A program made the position numbers and the translations under genes. From Hymenobacter algoricola (GTDB lineage: Bacteria; Bacteroidota; Bacteroidia; Cytophagales; Hymenobacteraceae), in assembly GCF_039539525.1 (NCBI RefSeq), contig NZ_BAABDH010000018.1:62001-126000 (forward strand): 64,000 nt of DNA. The letters are read 5' to 3'. The notes beneath the pieces were generated by a model. The model saw only the letters and a program-made list of their open reading frames with translations. It was not told the DNA's origin and did not search any database. Below, piece after piece: positions 33,754 through 43,717 of the stretch (the first letter of the stretch is position 1; each line of letters begins with the position of its first letter).

Positions 33754-34317
33754 ATGGCCACCACCGCAGACTTTCGCAACGGGCTGGTACTCGAATACAA
33801 CAATGACCTGTACGTCATTACCGAGTTTCAGCACGTAAAACCGGGCAAAGGCCCGGCCTTCGTCCGCACCAAGCTCCGCAACATCAAGACCGGCAAGGTG
33901 CTCGACAACACGTTCAATGCCGGGGTGAAAGTAACCACCGCCCGCGTGGAGCAGCGCCCCCACCAGTTCCTGTACAAGGACGACTACGGCTACACTTTCA
34001 TGGACAATGCCACCTTCGAGCAGGTATCGTTGCCCGAGGCCATGGTGCCCTTCCACGACCTGATGAAGGAAGGTCAGGAAGCGACTATCCTCTTTCACGC
34101 CGAGACCGAGCAGCCTCTCACGGCCGAGCTGCCCACCACCGTGGAGCTGATCGTGACCTACACCGAGCCCGGCCTGAAAGGCGACACGGCCACCAACACG
34201 CTCAAACCGGCCACGGTGGAAACCGGCGCCCGGATTCAGGTGCCCCTGTTCATTGATACCGACACCAAAATCCGCGTCAAGACAAGCGACTACTCCTATG
34301 TCGAAAGAGTCAAATAA
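33754..34317 (+). CDS. efp: Translation elongation factor P
   Basis: This 187-residue factor relieves ribosomes stalled at Pro-Pro motifs. The three beta-barrel domains are of normal length. The tip loop is FQHVKPGKGPAFVRTKLRN with Lys32 at the position modified in many bacteria. The C-terminal signature covers KGDTATNTLKPATVETGARI and QVPLFIDTDTKIRVKTSDYS. No epmA or epmB modification gene is visible here. Its end is close to or overlaps the accB start, so the two are probably co-translated. Confidence 0.97.
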   Translation: MATTADFRNGLVLEYNNDLYVITEFQHVKPGKGPAFVRTKLRNIKTGKVLDNTFNAGVKVTTARVEQRPHQFLYKDDYGYTFMDNATFEQVSLPEAMVPFHDLMKEGQEATILFHAETEQPLTAELPTTVELIVTYTEPGLKGDTATNTLKPATVETGARIQVPLFIDTDTKIRVKTSDYSYVERVK

Positions 34318-34348
34318 GCAGCCGCACAAGTCCACCTCCAGCGCCTCT

Positions 34349-34825
34349 ATGAAAGCCAAAGAACTACAAGACCTGATCGACTTCATTGCCAAGTCCGGCC
34401 TGAACAAAGTCAACATCGAAACCGAGGAGTTTAAAATCTCGGTGCAGCGCGAGCCCAACACGAAAGTGGTGAGCAGCTACTCGGCCGCGCCCGCGGCTCC
34501 CCAGCCCGCCGGGGCTCCGGCTCCGGCTCCCGCCCCGGCCCCGGCGGCTCCCGGCGCGGCCCCGGCCGCGCCGGCCGCCACCAACCACGTGGCGCTGAAA
34601 GCCCCGATGATCGGCACTTTCTACCGCTCCAGCAGCCCGGAGTCGCCGCTTTTCGTGAACGTGGGGGATCTGGTGGAAAAAGGTCAGGTGATTTGCATCA
34701 TCGAAGCCATGAAGCTCTTCAACGAGATTGAAGCCGAAGCCTCGGGCCGCGTAGTAAAAGCCCTGGTTGAAAACGCCACCCCGGTGGAGTACGACCAGCC
34801 GCTGTTCCTGATTGAGCCGATGTAA
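34349..34825 (+). CDS. accB: Biotin carboxyl carrier protein of acetyl-CoA carboxylase
   Basis: This 158-residue carrier holds the biotin that shuttles carboxyl groups between AccC and the carboxyltransferase. After a helical N-terminal part (MKAKELQDLIDFIAKSGL), an Ala/Pro hinge (residues 47-78) leads to the biotinyl domain with IIEAMKLFNEIEAEASG; Lys122 carries biotin. The ATG at 34349 matches the usual family start. Another ATG at 34298 overlaps the end of efp and would add 17 residues. A repeat array separates it from accC. Confidence 0.95.
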   Translation: MKAKELQDLIDFIAKSGLNKVNIETEEFKISVQREPNTKVVSSYSAAPAAPQPAGAPAPAPAPAPAAPGAAPAAPAATNHVALKAPMIGTFYRSSSPESPLFVNVGDLVEKGQVICIIEAMKLFNEIEAEASGRVVKALVENATPVEYDQPLFLIEPM

Positions 34826-34830
34826 TTTTT

Positions 34831-34960
34831 GGGGTCTTAGGGTCTTGGGGTCTTGGAGGGTTGGTTTTTTTGGTTGCTACGCACCAAACCCGATTCCAGG
34901 CCCGCAAGGCCCTTTCCTTTTTCCCATCCAAGACCCCAAGTTCCCAAGACCCTAAGACCC
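34831..34960. repeat. Paired inverted degenerate arrays, 8-nt word GGGTCTTA/G (locus C)
   Basis: Arm 1 (34831-34864) starts 5 bases after the accB stop and reads GGGGTCTTAGGGTCTTGGGG and on. Arm 2 (34924-34960), on the other strand, reads GGGTCTTAGGGTCTTGGGAA and on; it ends one base before the accC ATG. Eighteen bases in a row match between the arms. The 59-base spacer includes a T-run after arm 1. Confidence 0.87.
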
Positions 34961-34961
34961 A

Positions 34962-36305
34962 ATGTTTAAGAAAATACTGATTGCCAACCGGGGCGAAATT
35001 GCGCTGCGCATCATCCGCACCTGCAAGGAAATGGGCATCAAGACGGTGGCCGTGTACTCCACTGCCGACAAGGAAAGCCTGCACGTGAAGTTCGCCGATG
35101 AAGCCGTGTGCATCGGGCCGCCCTCTTCCACGCTCTCCTACCTGAGCATGCCCAACCTGATTGCGGCCTGCGAAATCACCAACGCCGACGCCATTCACCC
35201 CGGCTACGGCTTTCTGAGTGAAAATGCGGAGTTCTCGCGCATCTGCCAGGAAAACGGCATCAAGTTTATCGGCGCCTCGCCCGAGATGATAAACCAGATG
35301 GGTGATAAGGCCACCGCCAAAGCCACCATGATCAAGGCCGGCGTACCCTGCATTCCCGGCTCGGTGGGCCTGCTGGATTCGGTGGAGCAGGGCAAGAAGA
35401 TTGCCGCCAAAATCAAGTATCCCGTGATTCTGAAGGCCACGGCCGGCGGCGGCGGGCGCGGCATGCGCGTGATTCACTCGGACGACGAGTTTCAGAAAGC
35501 CTGGGACGACGCCCGCACCGAGTCGAAGGCCGCCTTCGGCAACGACGGCATGTACCTGGAGAAATTCGTGGAGGAGCCCCGCCACATCGAAATCCAGATT
35601 GTGGGCGACCAGTACGGCCGCGTGTGCCACCTTTCGGAGCGTGACTGCTCCATCCAGCGCCGGCACCAGAAGCTGGTGGAAGAAGCGCCGTCGCCGTTTA
35701 TGACGCCGGAGCTGCGCGAGAAGATGGGCAACGCCGCCGTCGCCGGCGCCAGCGCCATCAGCTACGAGGGCGTGGGCACCATTGAGTTTCTGGTCGATAA
35801 GAACCGGGACTTCTACTTCATGGAGATGAACACCCGCATTCAGGTGGAGCACCCCGTGACCGAGGAAATCATCAACTACGACCTGATCAAGGAGCAGATC
35901 AAGGTGGCGGCGGGCGTCCCGATTTCGGGCAACAACTACTTCCCCAAGATGCACGCCATGGAGTGCCGCATCAACGCTGAAGACCCGCGCAACGGCTTCC
36001 GCCCTTCGCCCGGTAAAATCACGGTGCTGCACATTCCCGGCGGCCACGGCGTGCGCATCGATACCCACGTGTATGCCGGCTACGCCATTCCGCCGAACTA
36101 CGACTCGATGATTGCCAAGCTCATCACCACGGCCCAGACCCGGGAGGAGTGCATCGTGAAGATGAAGCGCGCCCTGAGCGAGTTCGTGGTGGAAGGCGTC
36201 AAGACCACGATTCCGTTTCACCTCAAGCTCATGGACGACGAGAAGTTCAAGGAAGGCGTGTTCACCACGGCTTTCCTGGACTCCTTCGACTTTTCGACTT
36301 TGTAA
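34962..36305 (+). CDS. accC: Acetyl-CoA carboxylase, biotin carboxylase subunit
   Basis: This 447-residue ATP-grasp enzyme carboxylates the biotin on AccB using bicarbonate and ATP. Features are KILIANRGEIALRIIRTCKE at the N-terminus, HPGYGFLSENAEF, the ATP-binding Gly loop KATAGGGGRGMRV, RDCSIQRRHQKLVEEAPS, and the metal/active-site segment FMEMNTRIQVEHPVTE. The length is normal. It is the last gene of efp-accB-accC and is followed by a strong terminator. Its ATG abuts a repeat arm, which could form a hairpin with the arm after accB. Confidence 0.98.
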   Translation: MFKKILIANRGEIALRIIRTCKEMGIKTVAVYSTADKESLHVKFADEAVCIGPPSSTLSYLSMPNLIAACEITNADAIHPGYGFLSENAEFSRICQENGIKFIGASPEMINQMGDKATAKATMIKAGVPCIPGSVGLLDSVEQGKKIAAKIKYPVILKATAGGGGRGMRVIHSDDEFQKAWDDARTESKAAFGNDGMYLEKFVEEPRHIEIQIVGDQYGRVCHLSERDCSIQRRHQKLVEEAPSPFMTPELREKMGNAAVAGASAISYEGVGTIEFLVDKNRDFYFMEMNTRIQVEHPVTEEIINYDLIKEQIKVAAGVPISGNNYFPKMHAMECRINAEDPRNGFRPSPGKITVLHIPGGHGVRIDTHVYAGYAIPPNYDSMIAKLITTAQTREECIVKMKRALSEFVVEGVKTTIPFHLKLMDDEKFKEGVFTTAFLDSFDFSTL

Positions 36306-36326
36306 GCCGCTCAGATTCCTTTTTAC

Positions 36327-36360
36327 AAAAACGCCCCAACAGCTTTGTTGGGGCGTTTTT
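36327..36360. terminator. Strong terminator after accC
   Basis: AAAAACGCCCCAACA (36327-36341) and TGTTGGGGCGTTTTT (36346-36360) form a perfect 15-bp stem with a 4-base loop. Confidence 0.95.
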
Positions 36361-36406
36361 GCTATTGGGCGAAGCACAAAAGCGAATTACTGTTTATCTT
36401 GCCTAT

Positions 36407-36652
36407 ATGGAACCGCACCGACTTACCATTCCCGACGATGCCGATTATCGCCAGCTAGTGCGCGTAGCGGATGCCGTAGGGTTGCAGGTGGCGGCTGATG
36501 GTACGGTGTCAAAAAAGCCGTTGAAGCCCAAGCGGACGCGGGAGGAATTACTGCTCATTATCGCCAAAGGAGCCGATGTGAGCAATATTCCTGACCCGCT
36601 GGCGTGGCAGCGGGAGCAGCGTGCCGGCCGCGACCTTCCCTTTGAGCAATGA
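36407..36652 (+). CDS. Putative antitoxin of a VapBC-like pair
   Basis: This 81-residue protein lies directly before a PIN-domain gene; its TGA stop overlaps that gene's ATG (ATGA), the usual antitoxin-toxin layout. The sequence (RLTIPDDADYRQLVRVADAV, then PLKPKRTREELLLIIAKGAD, then PDPLAWQREQRAGRDLPF) has no clear AbrB, RHH or Phd fold, but the C-terminal half, with Ile-Pro-Asp-Pro-x-x-Trp-Gln-Arg, resembles toxin-binding tails of small antitoxins. The ATG at 36407 fits the size. The function is inferred from context. Confidence 0.7.
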   Translation: MEPHRLTIPDDADYRQLVRVADAVGLQVAADGTVSKKPLKPKRTREELLLIIAKGADVSNIPDPLAWQREQRAGRDLPFEQ

Positions 36653-37014
36653 GTTATTTGCTGGACAGCAACATCCTCATTCATTCGGCCAAGCCCGCCT
36701 TGCAGTTGCACACCTGGGTTGAGAACCCGGAAACGGCTGTTTCTGCTATTAGTCAGGTGGAAGTATTGGGATTCCACGGCCTGTTGCCCGAAGCGCAGGC
36801 TTACTTTGAGGCCACATTCGAGCTTCTGCAAATAATCCCTGTTTCGGCCGAAGTTGTTGAAGTGTCCATACGATTCGGACAGCTCTACCGACTTCGAGCG
36901 GCCGATGCCATTGTGGCCGCGAGTGCCTGGCTGCAGGGCCGCACCCTGGTTTCAGAGGATGGTCACTTTCGGCGCGTACTAGGGCTGGAAGTAGTAAATC
37001 CGTTGGCGAAGTAA
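36649..37014 (+). CDS. PIN-domain ribonuclease, VapC-like toxin
   Basis: This 121-residue PIN-domain protein is a metal-dependent RNase of the type II toxin class. The four acidic residues are in place: Asp6 in YLLDSNILIHSAK, Glu38 in ISQVEVLGF, Asp86 in RAADAIVAASAWL and Asp104 in LVSEDGHFRR. It would cleave RNA when freed from its antitoxin. The pair lies between two terminators, and its sequence is richer in A and T than its neighbours, suggesting a mobile module. Confidence 0.9.
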   Translation: MSYLLDSNILIHSAKPALQLHTWVENPETAVSAISQVEVLGFHGLLPEAQAYFEATFELLQIIPVSAEVVEVSIRFGQLYRLRAADAIVAASAWLQGRTLVSEDGHFRRVLGLEVVNPLAK

Positions 37015-37065
37015 AAATGGGCTGTCTCATTGCTCAGCTATAAGCACTGTTCACCCCTATTAAAT

Positions 37066-37097
37066 AAGAAAGACCAACTTCTCAGCTGGCCTTTCTT
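37066..37097. terminator. Bidirectional terminator between convergent genes
   Basis: AAGAAAGACCAACTT (37067-37080) pairs with AGCTGGCCTTTCTT (37084-37097) with two mismatches. A- and T-rich ends serve both the PIN gene and the DUF3109 gene. Confidence 0.75.
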
Positions 37098-37099
37098 GT

Positions 37100-37678
37100 T
37101 CAATTCACCGGCGGGCTGTTGGTTTCGATTTCCGTCACCAGCTCGCCGTACCACTGCTCCCCGTACTTGCGGATCAGCGGCTCCTTGAGGAACTGGTAGA
37201 TGCGCACGCCCAGGTTAGCCCCGAAGCTGCAGGCGGGGTTGCAGATGTTCCAGCGGTCGTAGTTCAGGGCCTCGAAGCCGTCGTACTTGCTGATGCGGAT
37301 GGGATACAGGTGGCAGCTGATGGGCTTTTTGAACGAGGTGGCCCCGGCCAGGTAGGCCTGCTCGATGCCGCACTTCAGAATGCCCCGCTCGTCGTAGAGG
37401 GCGTAGGCGCACTCCCGGTCGTTGATGGTGGTGGTGCTGTAGTCGCCTTCCCAATCCTTAATGTAGAGGCCCTGGGCCTCGATGGCCTGCTGGCCGGCCT
37501 CGGTGAGGAAGGGCTTGATGTTGGCGTACTCCTGCTCCAGAATCCGCAGCTCGGCGTCCTCCAGGGGCGCGCCCAGGTCGCCTTCCACGCAGCAGGCGCC
37601 CTTGCAGGCTTCGAGGTTGCAGACGAAGAAGTTGTCGCGGACGTCGTCGGAAATGACGGTATTCTGGATGATGATCAT
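37100..37678 (-). CDS. DUF3109 cysteine-cluster protein
   Basis: This is a 192-residue cytoplasmic protein of DUF3109, a family widespread in Bacteroidota and related to the YkgJ zinc/iron-cluster group. The Cys residues occur in clusters: FFVCNLEACKGACCVEGDLG (Cys20, 25, 29, 30), DRECAYALY, LKCGIEQAYL, KPISCHLYPIRI and WNICNPACSFG. The pattern suggests a bound metal or iron-sulfur cluster. The role is unknown. It is divergent from the helicase gene, across a region with a double hairpin. Confidence 0.9.
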   Translation of the reverse strand: MIIIQNTVISDDVRDNFFVCNLEACKGACCVEGDLGAPLEDAELRILEQEYANIKPFLTEAGQQAIEAQGLYIKDWEGDYSTTTINDRECAYALYDERGILKCGIEQAYLAGATSFKKPISCHLYPIRISKYDGFEALNYDRWNICNPACSFGANLGVRIYQFLKEPLIRKYGEQWYGELVTEIETNSPPVN

Positions 37679-37771
37679 GGCAGTTGCGAAGAAGCGAACT
37701 GCAAAGATACGGCTGTTTTGACCTCATGTGCAGCCGGGACTGGCTAAAGCCAGCGAGCTGAGAGCAGCAGC

Positions 37772-37864
37772 CTGTACATGTATTTTCCACTTTTTGAAAA
37801 TACATGTACAGCTACCAGGACAGCTGTGTACATGTATTTTTTGTTTTTTGAAAATACATGTACA
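37772..37864. repeat. Two tandem hairpins sharing the word TGTACATGTATTTT
   Basis: Hairpin 1 is CTGTACATGTATTTTC (37772-37787) with GAAAATACATGTACAG (37796-37811), a perfect 16-bp stem with an 8-base loop. Hairpin 2 is TGTACATGTATTTT (37827-37840) with AAAATACATGTACA (37851-37864), a perfect 14-bp stem. They are joined by a segment that itself can pair (ACAGCT with AGCTGT), so the whole element can fold as one large cruciform. Confidence 0.88.
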
Positions 37865-38032
37865 GGCAGTGCGGCCGGGATGGGCAGCGCAGGATGCCAG
37901 GCAAGGCTTTGTTGAACCAATAATGATTGGCGGCCTGCGCCGTCGAATGTCCCGGAAACCATCCGGAGCGCTTTGGTGGTTGCTAAAGGAAATGCCAGCC
38001 CACCAAAGAATTTAGCACCTTGGCAGCCGCCG

Positions 38033-38064
38033 TTTCCGCACTCGCCCCGAAAGCCTTACCTTTG
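38033..38064 (+). promoter_or_regulatory. Promoter of the helicase gene
   Basis: TACCTTTG at 38057-38064 matches TAnnTTTG. TTTC at 38033-38036 is a near -33 box with a 20-base spacer. The helicase ATG follows 34 bases later. Confidence 0.68.
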
Positions 38065-38098
38065 CCTCTATAGCCGAGGCGCTGAATTACCCTGACGA

Positions 38099-40354
<2,256 letters not shown>

Positions 40355-40381
40355 CCGAACATAGTAACTTGACCTTACCTA

Positions 40382-40413
40382 AGGCTGCCGGCGCGTCTGG
40401 CAGCCTGTTTTTT
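40382..40413 (+). terminator. Terminator after the helicase gene
   Basis: AGGCTGCC (40382-40389) and GGCAGCCT (40399-40406) form an 8-bp stem followed by GTTTTTT. Confidence 0.88.
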
Positions 40414-40521
40414 GGGCACGCCGGCCATCCTTTTTTCGGCCCTGCCCCTACCGGCTGATGCTTTGGCGTCGCCTTTTCCTGCTTTCCACAGCCGTTTTAT
40501 TCGCGGCTTCGCCTTTTTCTG

Positions 40522-41265
40522 ATGGCTTTACCTTCCCCTTTCAAACACGAGCTGCTGCTGCGCGAATACGGCCAGAGCACCTACGAGCTTATTCAGCAGC
40601 TGCGCACCATCGACGACCGGGACGAGCGCACCAAGCGCGCCCAGCAGATCGTGCAGCTCATCTTTCGCCTGAACTCCTCCCTGCGCGAGCAGCCCGACTC
40701 CCAGCAGAAAGTCTGGAACCACATCTTCGAGATGACCGATGGCGAGCTGGACGTGGATGCGCCCTTCGAGCTGCACAAGCTGGACATTCTGGCCAAGGAG
40801 CCCCAGCGCGTGGCCTACCCCAGCAAAGGCCCCAAGCTCAAGCCCTACGGCGCCAGCGTGGACACCATGATTGCCCAGGCCATCAGCCTGGAAGACCCGG
40901 CCGAGCGGGAGCAGGCTACCATCGCCATCGGGCGCACCATGAAGTTCCTGTACCGCTCCTACAGCAAGGAAAACGCCAAGGACGTCACCATTCTCAAGCA
41001 CCTGAAGGAGCTTTCCGGCGGCAAGCTGGAGCTTGACCCGATCCGGGTGGATGCTGAAGCCCTGTTTGAGTTCAGCACGCCGGCCGTGCCGGTGGCCAGC
41101 AGTAGCCGCGCGGCCTTCGTGGCCGCCCCGGTCCGCAGTGAGCGGGCCGACCGCAGTGAGCGGGGCGGCGACCGGGAAGTGCGCCGCGGCAACAACAACC
41201 GCCGCGACAAGCAGCGCCGGGGCGGCAAAAAGAGCCGCCAGGAGCCCCAGCAACCCCCGCAATAG
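40522..41265 (+). CDS. DUF4290 protein with basic tail
   Basis: This 247-residue protein of DUF4290 is found almost only in Bacteroidota, normally just upstream of murA, as here. Residues about 1-175 are helical and conserved (FKHELLLREYGQSTYELIQQ, LIFRLNSSLREQPDSQQKVW, YPSKGPKLKPYGASVDTMIA). The last 60 residues are Arg-, Lys- and Asn-rich and probably disordered (NNNRRDKQRRGGKKSRQEPQ), which suggests nucleic acid or ribosome contact. The function is unknown. A paired repeat array fills the gap to murA. Confidence 0.9.
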   Translation: MALPSPFKHELLLREYGQSTYELIQQLRTIDDRDERTKRAQQIVQLIFRLNSSLREQPDSQQKVWNHIFEMTDGELDVDAPFELHKLDILAKEPQRVAYPSKGPKLKPYGASVDTMIAQAISLEDPAEREQATIAIGRTMKFLYRSYSKENAKDVTILKHLKELSGGKLELDPIRVDAEALFEFSTPAVPVASSSRAAFVAAPVRSERADRSERGGDREVRRGNNNRRDKQRRGGKKSRQEPQQPPQ

Positions 41266-41268
41266 TAG

Positions 41269-41369
41269 TTAGGAGCTGCAAGCTATAGGCCGCAAGCTTA
41301 CAGCTCCCCATTTTTTCAAACCGACATTTAGCTTGCCGCTTGTAGCTTACAGCTTGCAGCTTGCAGCTC
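41269..41369. repeat. Paired inverted degenerate arrays, 7-nt word AGCTGCA (locus D)
   Basis: Arm 1 (41269-41308) reads as AGCTGCA, AGCTATA, GGCCGCA, AGCTTAC, AGCTCC. Arm 2 (41327-41369), on the other strand, reads GAGCTGCA, AGCTGCA, AGCTGTA, AGCTACA, AGCGGCA, AGCTAAA. The arms face each other across 18 bases that include a T-run. Arm 1 begins 4 bases after the DUF4290 stop, and arm 2 ends 8 bases before the murA ATG. Confidence 0.87.
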
Positions 41370-41377
41370 AAAAAACT

Positions 41378-42682
41378 ATGGCCTCATTTGAAGTAATCGG
41401 CGGCACTCCGCTGAAAGGCGAAATCGTGCCGCAGGGCGCCAAGAACGAAGCACTGCAGATTCTGTGCGCCGTGCTGCTGACCGCCGAGCCCGTTACCATC
41501 AGCAACATCCCCGACATCCGCGACGTGAACAAGCTCATCGAGCTGCTGCGCGACATGGGCGTGAAAGTGGGCAAGCTGGCCTCCGACACCTACGTATTCG
41601 AGGCCGACAGCGTCAATCTGGATTACCTCGACACCCCCGAATTTATTGCCCAGGCCGGTGCTCTGCGCGGCTCCGTAATGATTCTGGGACCGATGCTGGG
41701 CCGCTTCGGCCGCTGCCAGCTGCCCAAGCCGGGCGGCGACAAAATCGGCCGCCGGCCCATGGACACGCACTTCCTGGGCCTGGAAAAGCTCGGCGGCAAG
41801 CTCACCCTGGAAGGCACCGACTTCTACCGCATCAAGGCCGAGAAGGGCCTGACCGGCACTTACATGATGCTGGATGAGGCCTCCGTAACCGGCACGGCCA
41901 ACATTCTGATGGCGGCCGCCCTGGCCCAGGGCACGACCACTATCTACAATGCCGCCTGCGAGCCGTATCTGCAGCAGCTCTGCAAGATGCTGGTACGCAT
42001 GGGTGCCAAAATCAACGGCATCGGCTCCAACCTGCTCGTCATCGAAGGCGTGCAGCGCCTGGGCGGTACCGAGCACCGCATGCTGCCCGACATGATTGAA
42101 ATCGGCTCCTTTATTGGCCTGGCCGCCATGACGGGCTCCGAAATCACCATCAAGGACTGCCAGATTCCGGAGCTGGGCATCATTCCCGATACCTTCCGCA
42201 AGCTGGGCATCCAGCTCGAATTTCGCGGCGACGACATCCACATTCCGGCCCAGGACCACTACGAAATTGCCACTTACCTCGACGGCAGTATCCTGACCGT
42301 ATCGGACCACACCTGGCCCGGCTTCACGCCCGACCTGCTCAGCATTGTGCTCGTGGTAGCCACCCAAGCCAAGGGCACGGTGCTGATTCACCAGAAGATG
42401 TTCGAGTCCCGCCTGTTCTTTGTCGACAAGCTCATCGACATGGGCGCGCAGGTGATTCTCTGCGACCCGCACCGCGCCACCGTCATCGGCCTCGACCAGC
42501 GCCAGAAGCTGCGCGGCATCACCATGACCTCCCCCGACATCCGGGCCGGCGTGGCCCTGCTTATTGCGGCGCTTTCGGCGGAAGGCCGTAGCGTGATTGA
42601 GAACGTGGAGCAGATTGACCGCGGCTACCAGTTCATTGATAAGCGCCTGAACGCGCTGGGCGCGCAGATCCGGCGGCTGTAG
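41378..42682 (+). CDS. murA: UDP-N-acetylglucosamine 1-carboxyvinyltransferase MurA
   Basis: This 434-residue cytoplasmic enzyme transfers enolpyruvate to UDP-GlcNAc, the first committed step of peptidoglycan synthesis. Features are GGTPLKGEIVPQGAKNEALQ at the N-terminus, the active loop LPKPGGDKIGRRPMDTHFLG, and DMIEIGSFIGLAAMTGSE. In E. coli the loop reads GGCAIGARP, with the Cys that fosfomycin alkylates; here the same position is Asp121. The ATG at 41378 follows repeat arm 2 of locus D; the frame to 41333 would translate the repeat. A terminator follows. Confidence 0.97.
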   Translation: MASFEVIGGTPLKGEIVPQGAKNEALQILCAVLLTAEPVTISNIPDIRDVNKLIELLRDMGVKVGKLASDTYVFEADSVNLDYLDTPEFIAQAGALRGSVMILGPMLGRFGRCQLPKPGGDKIGRRPMDTHFLGLEKLGGKLTLEGTDFYRIKAEKGLTGTYMMLDEASVTGTANILMAAALAQGTTTIYNAACEPYLQQLCKMLVRMGAKINGIGSNLLVIEGVQRLGGTEHRMLPDMIEIGSFIGLAAMTGSEITIKDCQIPELGIIPDTFRKLGIQLEFRGDDIHIPAQDHYEIATYLDGSILTVSDHTWPGFTPDLLSIVLVVATQAKGTVLIHQKMFESRLFFVDKLIDMGAQVILCDPHRATVIGLDQRQKLRGITMTSPDIRAGVALLIAALSAEGRSVIENVEQIDRGYQFIDKRLNALGAQIRRL

Positions 42683-42711
42683 GGTCAGCCGCCTTTGCGC
42701 AGCTACCTCCG

Positions 42712-42748
42712 AAGCCCGGCCCGACAAGGCCGGGCTTTCGGCTTTTTG
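42712..42748 (+). terminator. Terminator after murA
   Basis: AAGCCCGGCC (42712-42721) and GGCCGGGCTT (42728-42737) form a perfect 10-bp stem, followed by TCGGCTTTTTGG. Confidence 0.88.
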
Positions 42749-42833
42749 GGGCCGCGGCGGGTTACCTGCCACGGCCCGGCGCATAAAGAGCCAGGCTGCG
42801 CAGCTTTCCTTCCAACCCTTATTCCGACTTCTG

Positions 42834-43637
42834 ATGAAACATCTGTTCTACCCGGTCCTGCTCGGACTGGGCCTGGCAGGGTGCAGCCAGGCCGCCCAGG
42901 AAGAAAGCGCCACCCCGCCCCGACTAACGCCCGAATTCGCCAGCCCGGCTTCGTCCGGCACCGGCACGGCGGCGGCGGCCCCCGGCCGCAGCGTCATCTA
43001 CCACGGAGAGCTGAAGCTGGCCGTGGATAATTTTGAGCAGGCAGCCAGCCAGACGGATCAGCTGCTGCGCGAGCACGCGGCCTACGTCGGCACGGCCCAC
43101 GAAACCCGCTCCGAAGGCCAGCACTGGCAGGAAATGACCATCAAAGTGCCCCCCACGGAGTTTATGCCCCTCCTGCAGGCCCTGGGCAGGCTGGGCCGCA
43201 TCGAAAGCAAGGACGTAACCTCGGCCGACGTAACGGCCGACGTACTCGAGGCCGGCAGCCGGCTGCGCGCCCGGCAGGCGTCCGAAAGCCGGTACCAGCT
43301 GCTGCGGCGGCAGGCCAAAACCCCGGCCGAAATCCAGCTTCTGGAAGAGCAGGCCCGCCAGGCCCGCGCGGAAATTGCGGCGGCCCAGGTCCAGCTGAAG
43401 GACTACGGCCGGCAGAGCACCTGGGCTTCGCTCACCCTGCGCTACTACCAGGTTATTGCCGCCGCAGAAATTACCAGCCCCGAGCCGCCCGCCGTGCCCC
43501 GCTTGCTGGCAGCTTTCAACCGCGGCTGGTCGGTGCTGGTGGCGGTGGCAGTGGTGCTTACTACGGTCTGGCCCCTGCTCCTGCTGGGCGCGGCCGGCGG
43601 CTGGCTCTGGCGCCGCCGGCCGCACGCGGCCGCTTAA
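42834..43637 (+). CDS. DUF4349 lipoprotein with coiled coil and C-terminal membrane segment
   Basis: This 267-residue protein has a lipoprotein signal (HLFYPVLLGLGLAGCSQ, Cys17). The DUF4349 domain (about 50-215) contains VIYHGELKLAVDNFEQAASQ, a Gly-Arg turn (LGRLGRIESKDVTSADVTAD), and a long coiled coil around LLEEQARQARAEIAAAQVQL. A hydrophobic helix near the C-terminus (VLVAVAVVLTTVWPLLLLGA) is followed by Arg residues. The family spans many bacteria without a set function; the layout suggests an envelope protein tethered at both ends. Confidence 0.88.
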   Translation: MKHLFYPVLLGLGLAGCSQAAQEESATPPRLTPEFASPASSGTGTAAAAPGRSVIYHGELKLAVDNFEQAASQTDQLLREHAAYVGTAHETRSEGQHWQEMTIKVPPTEFMPLLQALGRLGRIESKDVTSADVTADVLEAGSRLRARQASESRYQLLRRQAKTPAEIQLLEEQARQARAEIAAAQVQLKDYGRQSTWASLTLRYYQVIAAAEITSPEPPAVPRLLAAFNRGWSVLVAVAVVLTTVWPLLLLGAAGGWLWRRRPHAAA

Positions 43638-43657
43638 GCCGAGGACGCCTCCACGCA

Positions 43658-43691
43658 AAAAAGGCCGGTCACGCGCGTGACCGGCCTTTTT
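43658..43691. terminator. Strong bidirectional terminator
   Basis: AAAAAGGCCGGTCACG (43658-43673) and CGTGACCGGCCTTTTT (43676-43691) form a perfect 16-bp stem. It serves the DUF4349 gene and the convergent holin-like gene. Confidence 0.95.
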
Positions 43692-43717
43692 GCGGGTAAA
43701 AGCACTGTAGTACCAGC

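Larger units (their letters stand above)
37679..38098. other. 420-base divergent region with a tandem double hairpin and a promoter
   Basis: No gene is apparent. The left half holds the double hairpin (37772-37864). The right half is GC-rich and otherwise plain until the promoter at 38033-38064. Confidence 0.7.

Noticed and set aside
37728..38015. Open frame across the double hairpin near 37772
   Set aside because: It translates the repeats (CTCIFHFLKIHVQ twice), which is simply the hairpin word read as protein; no ribosome site or homologue is evident.
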